DNA of 64,000 nucleotides, from NCBI GenBank assembly GCA_963922205.1, contig CAWUHX010000159.1:620001-684000 (forward strand), given 5' to 3'. Of the stretch, positions 1 through 11,640 are shown piece by piece (position 1 is the first letter of the stretch; each line of letters opens with the position of its first letter). The position numbers and the translations under genes are program-made. The stretch comes from Romanomermis culicivorax (lineage: Eukaryota > Nematoda > Enoplea > Mermithida > Mermithidae). Under the pieces are notes generated by a model. The model had not been told where the DNA came from, did not search any database, and was given only the letters and a program-made list of their open reading frames with translations.

Positions 1-853
1 GGATAGGCACTGTTTGAAAACACAATTCGGGCAATTAAACAATACAGGACAAAATTATAGTCATGGTGACTGATAACTTCTGTGTCCTCTACTATTTTGA
101 AAAATTTTTGTTGGACAACTGTTGACCTCATGAAAACCATGCAGTCCTTGTATGGCTTTAAGTGTAGGTTCGTTCCTATTCCAAAACATCTTTTGATTCA
201 AAAAAAAATTGTATACAACACCTTAAACTTTTGGTTTTTCATATAAGTGCTGTCGATCATGGGCTGCTCCCATTTCAGTGCCTCTTTCAAAGTTGGAAAC
301 TCTTTGTTGAAGGGCCATAAAGGCCAAAAAAACATGGGCTTTGAATCTCTTTCCCAACTTTCTTTTGTTTGGAAAATAGCGCGGAAACATTGCAAGATAT
401 TTCAAATAGCTATATGCATTTTCATTGCTAGCTACCTGGATGAGTTTTGATACTGATTATTTACAGATTATTCAGAAGAATGAAATCTCTCTGTTAAATC
501 GAGCCTACCATCAATGATTTGTTCATTTCCCAGGGTGCCATGGCTTTGGCAGCAAACCACTAAAATCATGGAAACATGATTTCTATAATTGTCTGCATTT
601 GTTTTTTGCAGACAGTTTAGGGTATGATGCCAAATTTTCATGCTATCTTACCACTCTTCCTGATGTTGCTATCCTCACAAAATAGCAGACACTGCCCACT
701 TTCTATTTTCTGGTGGAGGCCCATCTCCTCCATTCTGGTCCAGACATTTTTGTCCATTCCTTTGATGTCACAGGGGACGGGCACCTCCATGGCCAGCTCT
801 TCTTCTTCCTTGTCGAAGACCTTCAGTCGGAGGTTTATTTTTTGATGGTATTC
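1..853 (-). pseudogene. Unknown family gene P, left copy (exons a, b, partial c)
   Basis: Three exons can be placed by splice signals and by the copy at 29272-30398. Exon a is 652-853 (acceptor CAG at its start, donor GTAAGA). Exon b is 229-431 (acceptor GTAG). Exon c is 155 down to the window edge. The a-b junction is phase 1 and b-c is phase 0, and the spliced frame is open through these pieces. Exon a is rich in E and K and holds VPVPCDIKGMDKNVW. Exon b contains FKAHVFLAFMALQQRV. I do not recognise the family. No start codon is in frame with exon a, so upstream exons are missing or lost. The full exon c in the right arm has in-frame stops, so this is probably a pseudogene. Confidence 0.5.
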
Positions 854-946
854 CTGAGCCAACAATGCTCATTATAGTGCTGAGTAGGTTAAAATTTGTT
901 TCATCCATCGAAGTTATGTTTTAAATTTTTCTCTTCAGTTTCTCAG

Positions 947-1691
947 GCTTTGCAAAGTGTATTGATACCTAGTTGGAAGTAGTGCTGAATATATTACAGT
1001 CCTCCAGCACAATGGTTCAATACTGCAAATCTTTGATAAGTTTCATTGGCTAGCTCAAAACTGAGAATGATCCAGAGGATTCCTTTCATTCCAAAATTAA
1101 GTGGACTTTCATCTCTATTATGAACTAATCAAGAAAGACCTGACATAACTACTTGAAGCGAAGCCAATTAGAGAAACAGTAAAACTTGTCAAAAAGCAGT
1201 GCATGGACACTATTTTTTGTTAATTAAAGGTCAGAAGCAATCAGAAACCCTCATGCTCCTCTGATGCGCAATTGCCATTGTTTGGCCTTTCTTCACTCTT
1301 GTAAGATCCAACAAATATTTCAGGATATTGTATCATGCCCAATGCTGATGATTAAAAATTACTCCAACTATGTTTCATTTCACATAATAACCCACATTTT
1401 GTTTCCAAACGCCGCCATACCTGACGTGGCATACAAGTTGCAGCTCAAGTATGTCCAATTGACTAATTATAAAGGTTCCATGTATATGATGATAAAAATT
1501 CTGAATGCCAAATCAAAAATAACCATGCATGTGCTAACGGAAGAAAAAGCCAACTACTATCCAGAGTATCAAGATTACCATGCCAGGTTGGTGAAACAAA
1601 CTGAAAATCCAGACAAATCTGAAATGTGTTTCATCAATTTTGATATGAAGCTGCTGATGGCACATATCTCCAGTGGACCAAAGTTGTCATG
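947..1691 (+). pseudogene. Unknown family gene M, left copy (exons X and Y)
   Basis: Exon X (947 to about 1165) follows a good acceptor (TTTCTCAG) but has several in-frame stops. Exon Y is open from 1264 to 1691 (143 codons including the run into the donor ATG|GTGAGT). Y aligns with exon c of the divergent neighbour gene P: both have C-x-x-F near the start, an asparagine-aromatic-V segment, then H/R-I-hydrophobic-F-x-N-A/S, and both end at the same donor. The expected Y acceptor AG has become CG here (GATGCGC; GATGAGC in the 58.7-kb copy). One half is open and the other broken, so no intact protein is made from this copy. Function unknown. Confidence 0.5.
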
Positions 1692-2514
1692 GTGAGTTTT
1701 TACAGAAAAACATGACATTTTTCAAATTTGTCAAGGATTTATGATGATTACAGAAATGTAATGGTTTCCCTGAGCTCACTTTTTAGGACAATTGCTGATC
1801 AAGCATAACTGTTTCCGGTCATGAGTTTTTTGACGAGATTGGCAATTTGGAATCCAGAAAATATGAAATTCGCCAATATACAAGGGGACACATGGCAAAA
1901 AAGACTTTGTTTGGGCTATCCAGATTACACACACTAAAACTTACTTACTTTTTTAATATCTGTGGTTCCTTCAAAACTATTGAATCTCTTCACTTTCAGG
2001 AAAAACCTCTCCAAAAATAGTGCACACTAAAAGGTTTTTCAACTAAAATGACTCCTTTTCTTTTTTGCCCAAGAAAGGGCCCAGGGACCTTCATTAATAT
2101 TCATGAGCTCTAATGGATCACCCTTCTACCAGGTAGGTCCATATGAAGAAAAAAGACGAAAATAACTTTTCTTGGAAAAACAACTTTTGAAGCTTGATGA
2201 AAACAACCTAGAATTTGAGATTTCAACAAAGTGATTTTTCAACTTTTCCTGTATATAAACAACTATTGCATAAAATGAAAATAATACATTTCACTCCATT
2301 CCCAAACTGTAATCCTAATGTGAAAATATGTAAATAAAGTGTACAAACATCAATGTAATATAATTCAGTTTTGTGTAAGAAGTTTACACATTGGTGAAAG
2401 AATGACAGATCCAAATGAAAATCGTTCAAGGAAAATAAAAGTATTCAACTATATAATAAAGTACATGCTGTGATACATGTTATATATGGTAAGCCCTATC
2501 CAGCATAACATAAA

Positions 2515-2600
2515 AAATTTGGAGTTGGTGGACCAACCACAATGCCCATATAGTTGCATAGTTTCTAGCCTCCTTTCACAAAGCTTGGGCCCTATTTATA
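2515..2600 (-). other. tRNA-like module, degenerate copy
   Basis: On the minus strand this segment corresponds to the tRNA-like sequence better kept at 33600-33678. The acceptor-stem-like ends (GTTGG and CCAAC types) and the following T-run remain, but the B-box position has changed to GGTTGGTCCACC, so a Pol III promoter is probably lost here. The matching plus-strand copy is at about 27525-27610. Confidence 0.3.
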
Positions 2601-2639
2601 TGATGACTACATCGTCTCTCAAAGTATAATCTAAACTAA

Positions 2640-3285
2640 TTACACAGGCACATCATGAAATGATGCAAATCATTATGACCTGTTACACACCCTTCAGAAC
2701 TTGTTACACTTTTTTCTAAACTTGTTACACATTTTTCTAAGCTTGTTACAATTACAGTTGTGGTGTCAAAGTTCCAATTAAACATGTTACTTAATTGATC
2801 AAGATCAATTTTGATCATTCTTATTTGTTATACATTACTTATTAAGTCCCTGACTACAATTTAACCTCTTACACAAGTATGTACAACTGTATGCACCTGT
2901 TAAACATTAAAGTAAAAGTGTCTTACCAGTCTGAACTTGTTACACAAGTTTTGAGTTTGGTTGATTCATGATATGAACTAGTGACACATCTAAACTAATT
3001 ACACCAATCAACACTTTGATATGAACAACTTACACAATTTAACAGTATTATCTAGAGATGTTAGACAACTTCAAAAAAATTTCAAAGTATCGAGAACACT
3101 TGATACACAAATTTTTCTCTGGTTGAAATGAACACAAGAGTATTGGTTTTTCCTACATATATTCTGCATTGGACAAACTTGTTACATACTGAGAAAAACT
3201 TGTTACCCATTCAAATAGGCTTGTTAAACATCATCATGTAAACCCTTTAAACATTGTAACTGAACCAGTTACACATGTGAAGATT
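2640..3285. repeat. Array of degenerate AACTTGTTACAC decamers (left arm)
   Basis: About twenty variants of (AA)CTTGTTACAC occur in roughly 650 bp at irregular spacing. A tighter block near 2685-2750 has copies 21 bp apart. The same array is present at about 26795-27470 (reverse complement) and 35390-36050. The short motif is kept better than the DNA between copies. This could be a decayed satellite or a cluster of protein-binding sites inside a mobile element. Confidence 0.75.
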
Positions 3286-3486
3286 GTATGTCCATATGGG
3301 AGGAATCGTAAAAATGATTTGTGATTATACATAACAAATTCATGATTATTGGAATCTGTTTGAATGCTAGGCATGCCACTGGCTCTAAATTTACCAAGCA
3401 ACCAAAGCTGAACATTGAATGAATCATTCAGGTGAGATTCTAATAAAATTGAAAAACAGTGGCTAGAATGGATTCTTCTTTTTCAG

Positions 3487-4030
3487 TGATAGTGGGGATG
3501 ATCCAATTAAGGATCCCTGTTTTGCAAATAGAAGTGATGAATTAAACAAATTTGAATTGATCACACAAAACAAAAAGTTTATATCAGCAAGAAAATTGAT
3601 GTGATCTAAAAACATTCCATGAATTTCAAAATCCCGTGATTATATGCGCTGTGATCATCTTTGTATCTATTGCAAACAAATGATAGATCAACCTGATGAA
3701 CATTACACAAGGTACCTGGCATCTGAGGATAGCAAAGGGTATGAGGATGCAATGAAGTTTAATAAGGGCAATTAGTTAAATGAATTTAATGACTTAACAA
3801 TAACTGATCATGATGAAAGTATTCACAAAAATCAACAAATCAAGGCAAAAGAAGTGCACAATGTGAGCGAGAAAAAAAAAATTCTCGAGGCGAACAATAT
3901 AGACAAACAATGTGACTTGTTCCCTTCACTCTAAAGATTTAAGAAACATTTAATTAATCATTCCACCTAGCCATATTTGTTAAAATTCTGAGAAAGTGTT
4001 CAACAAATGTCTTTTATAATCCAAAAACCA
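3487..4030 (+). pseudogene. Decayed C2H2-like zinc-finger gene (left copy)
   Basis: After an acceptor TTTTTCAG, an exon-like stretch reads DSGDDPIKDPCFANRSDELN. A second open stretch from about 3640 contains CDHLCIYCKQMIDQ and then SEDSKGYEDA. From 3900 the frame reads CDLFPSL, stop, RFKKHLINHST, stop, PYLLKF, stop. That is the spacing of a C2H2 finger (C-x2-C-x12-H-x3-H) with an HST-x-PY linker, where one cysteine is replaced by F and three codons are stops. The same lesions occur in the right arm. Finger assignment rests on pattern and spacing only; partner and target are unknown. Confidence 0.45.
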
Positions 4031-4774
4031 TACCCAAAGAACAAAGCCAAACTTACATCAGATGATGTAATAGAGGGAAAACAATTTCTCAATTTACCTA
4101 TTGCTCTGCCTGATTTTTTGTTCATTTTCAAATCTCTTTAAGGTATCACCAAAAATATTAAACAGTATTGCAAGAAAATCGTTTTAATGATGAACAGAAA
4201 ATAATTTGTGGATTATTACCTAAAATGCATTAAATGATTTTTGGAATTTCTCCACATCAATGTTATCAGGAATTACAAGGGGCTTCAACTAAAAACCCCT
4301 TAATTGATATGTTGATCAGTCAAATTGACCATTTGAAAACTTGCTACTTGAAACAGGTGGCACAAAATGAATTGTAAAAGCCTCATTTCTCTGCTTTGCA
4401 TACTCTAAAGAAGTTTTTTCTCTAAGGCCAATTATGGGATCAGAGTGTGTGCAGTTGATTCTTTATACTTTATCCTTATAAGGAGTGTGTGCAATTCATT
4501 CGCTATCCATGAATAATCAATAAAATTAACAGAATTGTTGGAAAAAGCAAAATGTGGGGGGTATATTAACTTTTCTGAATATAATTTTGTGTTGTATTAT
4601 ACTACTTGGTTTGTTACGATGTTGACTGCTTCATGAGCTGAAATGGCATATAAATTAGTGTTATTCAATTTGCATCCAGTAAAAAAAGAGCTCATTCAGA
4701 CTGATGATGATGCTGATCCAATCACTCAATCCTTAGACATTAGACATTCTTAGAAATCTTAGACAATTATTTTG

Positions 4775-4874
4775 NNNNNNNNNNNNNNNNNNNNNNNNNN
4801 NNNNNNNNNNNNNNNNNNNNNNNNNNNNNNNNNNNNNNNNNNNNNNNNNNNNNNNNNNNNNNNNNNNNNNNNNN
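4775..4874. other. Assembly gap (100 N)
   Basis: A run of exactly 100 unknown bases, the usual placeholder for a gap of unknown size. It falls at the inner end of the left inverted-repeat arm, which is where assembly through a long near-identical inverted repeat would be expected to fail. Sequence after the gap does not continue the match to the right arm. Confidence 0.99.
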
Positions 4875-6200
4875 TTTTATTTCCTGCTCTCTTCAGAAAT
4901 TTTTTTGTCATGATGAGTTGACTTACCCATCAAAAATTTTGGTAATAATCCGAGAAACACTGCAATCATTTGATCAAAGAAAAATCAGCTTGGGGGATTG
5001 TATCAGCATTAAGTCGCCTAGCTATATCAGTGAATTAAGGCCAGGAAGTGGTAAAAAGCAACGACATTTTGATCTTCCATATTCGTAAGGTAGCTTTTTG
5101 TCACTGGAAAACAAAAAAATTAGAACCAGGCATTTGATGCTTATCTTTCTGATCATAAAATCAAGTCCTGCAGTCAATGATATAAGTAAAAAACAAAAAA
5201 CATCACCTGGAACAATACAATACAAAAACAAATTTTTGTATTCTGACGCCTTGAACTGACCAATGATATTCAATGGTAATATGGTTCGTCGAAACTCGTG
5301 TGGGCTATCTGATTAGTTGAAAATCATGATCCAATCGTTCTTTCGCTTTTGGCCTACCTAGGTCATATTGAACTAAACGTTCCAGTGGCACTTTTTCACA
5401 ATTGTGAAAAAACATGAAAATTTGGCGTTTTTTCCCATATTTTTTAGGCAAAACTTTTTGTACATGCAAGCTAGAAAATTTTACCGCAGCAGATTTGAAT
5501 AGCTTAATTATTCAGCATTAAGAATATATAATGTTTGTTCAACTTTTTTAAAATTTTTATATTGTCATTTTGCAGTTTTGTGGGCCTTACTTTAAAAAAT
5601 TTACTGCAACAAATTTGAAAAAATTTGGAGGTGGTCTTAGGAAAAACTGGTCTACGTCATGATTGGATGGAGCAAATTTAGTTTCGGCTACACCATTAGA
5701 AAGAGGAGGATCTGGCGAATCGACTGATGTCTTCTGCAATCTGATTGGATGAAATTTTTATATTGTCTTTTCTGGCTCAGAGTTGAAAATCAGATTTTTT
5801 TCCTGCTAACTCCGCCCCTAATGAAAAGAATGCCGGAAAAAATAAAGGCAAAATCTCAAGGTATGGAGATGCTCAGCCTGTGTGTGTGCGTCTGTGTGTG
5901 TATGTGTGCCTGTGTACATGTAGGTAGGAGGCATGTTTTGCCCCGATAAGCGTGCTGCTTGAAAATATGATGACGACTAGGTTGTGCTCTGTGTTGGTGA
6001 ATTTAATCAATGAAACTGGATGGATAGCACAACAATAATGAAAAAGTACTAGCATTTAATTGATAATGGAAAAAAGTGTGCAGCATAAGGACACAATGGG
6101 AATAAAAAGTGTGCAGCATAATTTTGAAGCAAAATGAAAAAAAACAAATTATCAAGCACATGAATCGTCAATTACATCTTCTTTAATTTTGGCAATGAAC
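4875..6200. other. No gene seen; contains GT microsatellite
   Basis: No coding signal or known family was recognised. A short impure GT repeat lies at 5878-5917. The rest is AT-rich unique-looking sequence; short open frames here lack splice context or similarity. Confidence 0.5.
5878..5917. repeat. Impure (GT)n microsatellite
   Basis: An alternating GT tract interrupted by C and A (CTGTGTGTGTGCG and onward). Simple sequence repeat, no other function visible. Confidence 0.85.
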
Positions 6201-6208
6201 GATCTACA

Positions 6209-8718
6209 TCATAAATGTCCCTGTAATAATTGGCGACAACCAGTTTCGCTATTTTTATTTGTGCAGCGGTGACACTTGATAGTGCTGACGTCATTAAATT
6301 TTTTCAAACATTTCCTGGCAATAGGGCCATAATTCCTTTGTCTTCATCAGCAGTTCATGAAAATGAGTGGCATAGATATGCATATAAGGAGTAACATTTT
6401 TTGCCGATATACAGATGTAAACAATTTGGAGCCAATCACTGGCTTCCATTCCGAACTGATCCATTCCAGATTCTGACCAATATCGTGGTTTACACAAACT
6501 TATGTAATGTTTTACAATTTTTTTCCATAATTCCACTCTTTCGTTTGATTTTGAAAGTCTAGGAAATAATGACAAATCCAAATTTTGAAAGATCAAAAGC
6601 TTGTCTCGCCCGAAAATTGTAGTACAAATCGACTCCCAATCCATTTTTTGGTTTAAAAAATTTTACAATAATAGAGCATCCTTTTCCAAGGCCCGATTTT
6701 TTCTATTTCTGAACTCAGCTGTTTAAGTCGTTCACATTTTATCCAAATTCAATGTGGAATTGGGTGTATCCAGATCGTCTAAACCAATGAGCTCTTTGAT
6801 GAGGAGAGCAAACAGAGTGTCTGCGAGGCGCAAAAAAAAAGTGAAGAATGTCTATAACATGATCAAAAAGTTCAATCGGATAAAAAATCGGAATCGAACA
6901 GCAATTATATTTTTGTTTGTTTGATGATGGTAGTTGGTCTTTTTTTTCATTTCAACAATAGTACGATGGTCAAAAGACTTATGTGCATTGCCCAACTCAT
7001 CTTTCGGAATGTAACAATATATACATGAACATTTTCCTGCAATACCATCAAGTCCTAAGATTGCTAGGAGAAATTTCATATCACCTGTTACATAAATATT
7101 AACAGGTATCAATTTGTCGTTTATTTTCATGCCAGTGCATTGTAGATCATCAATCTCCTTGATCAAGTCACTGAGCACGGGCTTCATTGATTCATAGTTT
7201 TCTTTACCTTCGAAAATGAGTATCGGATATGTTTTGTCAATTGACGTTTTTTCATGACTTTCGTTCAAAATAGAGACTGCAAAATTAATATGTGAATGTT
7301 TCCCGGAAACGACTGTTTCCATCACCCCCTAATTTCAATTTTAATATTTGATTGGGGTCATGACAAAAAAATTGATGAAATTCATGATCATGCTCAAATT
7401 TGAGGCGTAAGATATGTTTCAGGCTGACCTGAGCACCATTAATTTTGGACGAATGACCCAAGGTGATAGGCAAAATTTTCACACAGAGCAAATTATTCAA
7501 AAAATGTTCACGTTGTTTAATTTTCCATAACTTGGGCAGTTTAACAATTCTTGAAAGTTTCCGGTAGTCACGATCAGATAATTTGGAATCATTTTTGAAG
7601 CATGCTGCTTCAGTTACACTGTTCGATTTTTGGTCCATAGAACATAAAGAAATATCATGTGTAACTCCTGTAGAATGTTCCTCTACCTGTATAGTTTTCA
7701 CAAAATATGGCCAACTTTCAATATTACGTAATGCTTTTAGTGCAGTTTTCCGTATAGAATTAACCAAATAGCTTTTTGCTGCTCGCGATTTGGCGGACGA
7801 TATATTTAGTTTGGGTAGCCTTAGTTTTACAGTAGGATTGAGATACCGTATTTCAGCACCATGCATATGAAAGTCCCAATGCAAATTCCCTATCAGGTCA
7901 TCAAATTTTCGTTTTTGACGGCCTCCTCTAGCATTGTTTTTTTTGACTCTCAAAGAATCAAGCATGCAACGAATATGTGTAAAATGGGATCATTAAAATT
8001 TATCTCAAATCCACTCTGGAGCTCAATTCTATTTTGAATTACAACTGTCCATTTGTGTTTTTGATAAAAACTATTTAATGATGCAAGTACCACTTCAATG
8101 TCAACGTTATTATACAAAAACGGCTTGAAAAAAGATTTCTGAATTCTAATTATTTTTCCAGTTGTCGCCATAATTTTCACATCCAAGGACGACTGGAAAA
8201 CATATTTTTTGGTTCGTCTCTGCGGCTGTAAGTAATTTTCAATAATTCCGATCCATTGCAAATGTTTTTAAGTCCATTTTCTTCGAGATCAATAAATTTT
8301 TCATTCGTCAATTTGATGATGAGACTATTCGGTTTAATGTAGCAGAAGTCGCCGTTTTTATTGTTTATCCGAAACGCCCAAAATTTGTAGCTGCCCAAAA
8401 ACTTGCATAAATTTTCGCTTGTTATCGAATAACGACCGTATTTTAATTTTTTCGCTGCCGTTTTCTTCAAAAATGGTTTTTAAATCGTCAAATGTATCAG
8501 AATTAATATTGAAATTTTTTGCGGCTTCTTCGACTCAGAATTAGCGATTTCTTGAGGCGAAAACGGAATAAATCGCAGAATTCGTCAATATCAACTTTTT
8601 TTTTTCTTGAGTAGCTGTCGTTCAAATTTATTAGTTGCTCCGCTTTGATCCACTGATCTTCGCAACTGCTGTATCCAATGTGGTGAACTTTGAATTGGCC
8701 CTCTCGTTCAGCTAATAT
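6209..8718 (-). pseudogene. Chromo-like/DDE-like transposase-type gene, broken by frameshifts
   Basis: One ancestral coding frame can be followed on the minus strand through at least five frame changes. An acceptor CAG precedes the first open stretch. Order: a chromo-barrel/Tudor-like motif (FKVHHIGYSSCEDQW); NKNGDFCYI; HGAEIRYLNP with KSRAAKSY; LKLGGDG; VTGDMKFLLAILGL followed by a CSCIYC cysteine pair; VTPYMHIYATHFHE; then EMFEK running into FNDVSTIK after a frameshift. The aspartates in GGDG and TGD and the E in EMFEK are plausible catalytic acids. From memory this layout matches an uncharacterised transposon-derived family common in cnidarians, sponges and amphioxus; I cannot assign a superfamily name. 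Frameshifts near 8.5, 8.2, 7.96, 7.3, 6.85 and 6.3 kb make it non-functional. I found no terminal inverted repeats. Confidence 0.65.
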
Positions 8719-8739
8719 CTGTGTTAAGATCACAAATTA

Positions 8740-10940
8740 ATTTTCAACAAACACAAATCACAAAATTTCATGGAAAACTCTTAATCCAGTCCACACTATT
8801 TCTCACCAGGAATGATTCAGAGTTCATGTTGTTACAGTTCTTATATGCTCTTTGTCAAGCTTGTCAGTCATGAGTTGAAGAAAATATGAGCTGTTGATAT
8901 TCAATCAGAAGCTGTATTGGCTTCATTTTTGAATTTGTTTTTTTGGATCATTTCACTGCAAAGGTTTGTATTATGTAACAAAACGAATAAATTCAAAATC
9001 AAGCTAGTAAGCTGAACCATACAAAACAAACTACAGTATCAAGAATGGTGACAACAACAAGCACTGATTTACAGTAAGAAACTGTACATCAGAATATACT
9101 GTAGTATTTGTATGGAATTCGAAAAACCATTTTCAGTATTTTTCTTTATTTTTTACAATATTTTTCAAGAGGAAAAGTATGCAAACTTGTTTATAAGCCA
9201 AACATATCATAGGGATAGTTTCAATTTTTTTACTGATCAGTGATCATGTAACAGAAAATCTTTTTATGGTGAACTTTGATCTCTCAAGTAGTGAGCTCGC
9301 ATTATTTTATGCTTAATTTTTGTTTTGCAGGTATCAGCATTTAAAATAACAATACTTTCCTTGCAATAAAGGATGATGTGAATATTTCTTACTTTGACAC
9401 GATAAAAATTTTTGGGTAAAGTCGGCTTCTTTTTCTTTTGTTCTTGATGCACTGTTGTACCACAGTGAATCGATTTATAATATCCAATTGGCTGTTGTAA
9501 TCGGCGCAGAATCATATAAAAATTTCTGAAATTAAAAATCTTAGGAATGAAGCCAACTGTCTTAATGACAAAGAATTCATATCGACTAAAAAATATTGTT
9601 ACTATACTGTTATTTCCTGTAAAGTCTTTCCAGAACATAATATCCGAGGATGAGAGAATCTGGAATTTATCTCGGACGAGAAAAAATGGAGGTAGATCGA
9701 AACAAATTGAAAGGAAAAAAACACATTAAAAAATCAAACGTAAAATGAGCAAAGAGTATTGCAACTTAAAGAAACGAAAAAACATTATAGATAATTAAGA
9801 AAGAGGTAAACAGTTTTATAGTAATGACATTTGTTGTATTCACAATGTTGCATTTTGTTTTTGATCGGTATTTTTTTGCACTGTGCTCTACTTTTTTTCA
9901 CTCGTGGAAAACTTTTTTTCCAGATTTTTTTCACCATGCAAAAATATTTATCAAATGTGGAGAAAAATTTGGTGTTTTCATAAAAGATGCATTTCGGTGA
10001 ATTTTAGTAGGCCAAATCTCACAATTTTCCAGTAAGTGTGACTTTTACGTGTATACCTTCACTTATCAGTAATTTTCAATAGATTTCATCGTCTTAAAAG
10101 TATTATTTGTTTTTTTGTTTCTTTTTTAACATAAATTCAATTCAAAAGCTTCATGGAAGTATTTGTGAAAAATTTCTACACTTCTGACTTATAGCTTTTC
10201 GGCCAAAATTATAAAAGCTAACAAACAAATTATTGGTTATTAAATTTTTCAAATGATAAAATTTCTAGAAATTATCATTTATGAACACAAAATTCAAAGT
10301 TAACTTTTGAGATTTTTTCAAAAAATTCTCCACATGTGGAAAAAATTCGACCTCTTTACATGTGGAAAAAACTTCGTAAAAAGTGAAATATTTATCTATG
10401 GGACAAAAAAAATTTTGGCCTGCAAAACTTTGTTGGTTATTTTTTTGCACCATGCAAAACAGCTCGTGCAAAAAAACACTGTTTTTGATGCAAAAACTTG
10501 AAATTCTCGAACTGGAATTAGCAAATCCATTGAGTCTGCTTTTCACAGAATGCTTATAAATTAGAAAACACTGAAATAAGCACTGCCTCCAAAAGTTTTT
10601 ATTGTACTACTGAAAGCAGTGCATTCTTTTACCATAGAATATTCCAGAAATTTTAAAGACTATTGGATTCTTTAACCCATGCTATGCTTGGTTTTGCTTG
10701 TTTTTCCTTGAGTCCAATGAAATTTACCAAAACTTTCGTAACTGCTTAAATGCATCTAAGACGAAATTTTTCATCATCTATTGTGACGCCACCATTTCTG
10801 TAACTATTTTCAGACTTCATTGTTATGCGTGCACTCACACACAATTGATTCAGTTTTTATAACAAACATTCGGGCAACAGAAAAACTTTGGACGGCTCAA
10901 AGAAAATCTGCTAGCCGGCTATAGAAAAAATTGTTCCATA
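8740..10940. other. AT-rich, no gene seen
   Basis: No coding or RNA gene was recognised. Around 10310-10500 several short GTGGAAAAAA-type motifs occur. The same wording recurs at 12.78, 16.03-16.08 and 16.94-16.98 kb, which suggests fragments of a dispersed repeat. Confidence 0.45.
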
Positions 10941-11009
10941 GCAGACATGAAAAGTCTTAAAAATATTCCTCTATTATATAACCCCCAATTGCAAATAAAA
11001 AAAGATGTA

Positions 11010-11640
11010 TCCCTTATGATAGTGTCCCTATTCCCCGAATGTCTCTATTTCCCCAACGTCCTGATTCCCCGAATACTAGAAATATCTGAATCTAGGAAAC
11101 TGCAATCATCGGAGTCGGATCCTAAAAAGCAGATTCAACTGGATCCACATAGAATCCGGCATGGTAATAAAATCTATGTATAGTCTGTTTTTCTTGAAAT
11201 GTTTCTGAATAATAAAAGTGGAAAGCAAGTAGTATTTCAGATTTTGACGATTTTCTAATAAACAATATATCATATAGGAATGAAAATTTGTGAGCGTGCT
11301 GCCCTAACCTTTACAATTTTTTTAGTGAAAAAGTTTATAGTAGGAGCTCTATGTAAACGATTTTGACAATGATATTGATTTGTGTCACTTTCCTATTTCC
11401 CAGGGTTTCGGATTCTTATAAAAAAGTGTAAGGTATAATATAATGTCAAGTATAAAAATGTATAAGATTGTCCAAGATCTTATGAATATTTGTAATAGAC
11501 CGTATAAACTACCTTACAGAATTTTGCCATGACCATCCCATACCGTATACTTTCTTATAGTGATCTTATGTCATGCCTTATAGAATTTTATAACATGATG
11601 TTATCATAATGTTACTCAATTTTACAATATTCTTTTCGCC
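11010..11640. repeat. Composite MITE-like repeat, left member
   Basis: The segment begins with TTCCCC-rich sequence (11013-11090), continues with a block at 11180-11430 that is the inverted counterpart of 19305-19570, and ends in CTTATA/TATAAG-rich sequence (11420-11640) like that at 17.33-18.0 kb. No coding potential. Probably nested non-autonomous elements; exact ends and target duplications not resolved. Confidence 0.55.

Larger units (their letters stand above)
1..4774. repeat. Left arm of large inverted duplication
   Basis: This stretch is the reverse complement of 25315-30124, with only scattered substitutions and small indels. Position 1 pairs with about 30124 and 4774 with about 25315. 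The arm runs off the window on the left and into an assembly gap on the right, so neither outer nor inner boundary is certain. It carries, in order, a minus-strand gene remnant (exons c, b, a), a plus-strand remnant (exons X, Y), a tRNA-like module, a decamer array and a decayed zinc-finger gene. Partial relatives occur at 23.5, 32.7-36.5 and 58.3-59.35 kb, so the unit is a dispersed family as well as a local duplication. Confidence 0.93.

Noticed and set aside
5022-5273. 83-codon minus-strand open frame next to the gap
   Set aside because: Low-complexity hydrophobic translation, no splice context or similarity; expected by chance in this sequence.
9264-9729. Overlapping open frames on both strands
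   Set aside because: Each overlaps another frame, with no family resemblance and composition following the AT-rich background.
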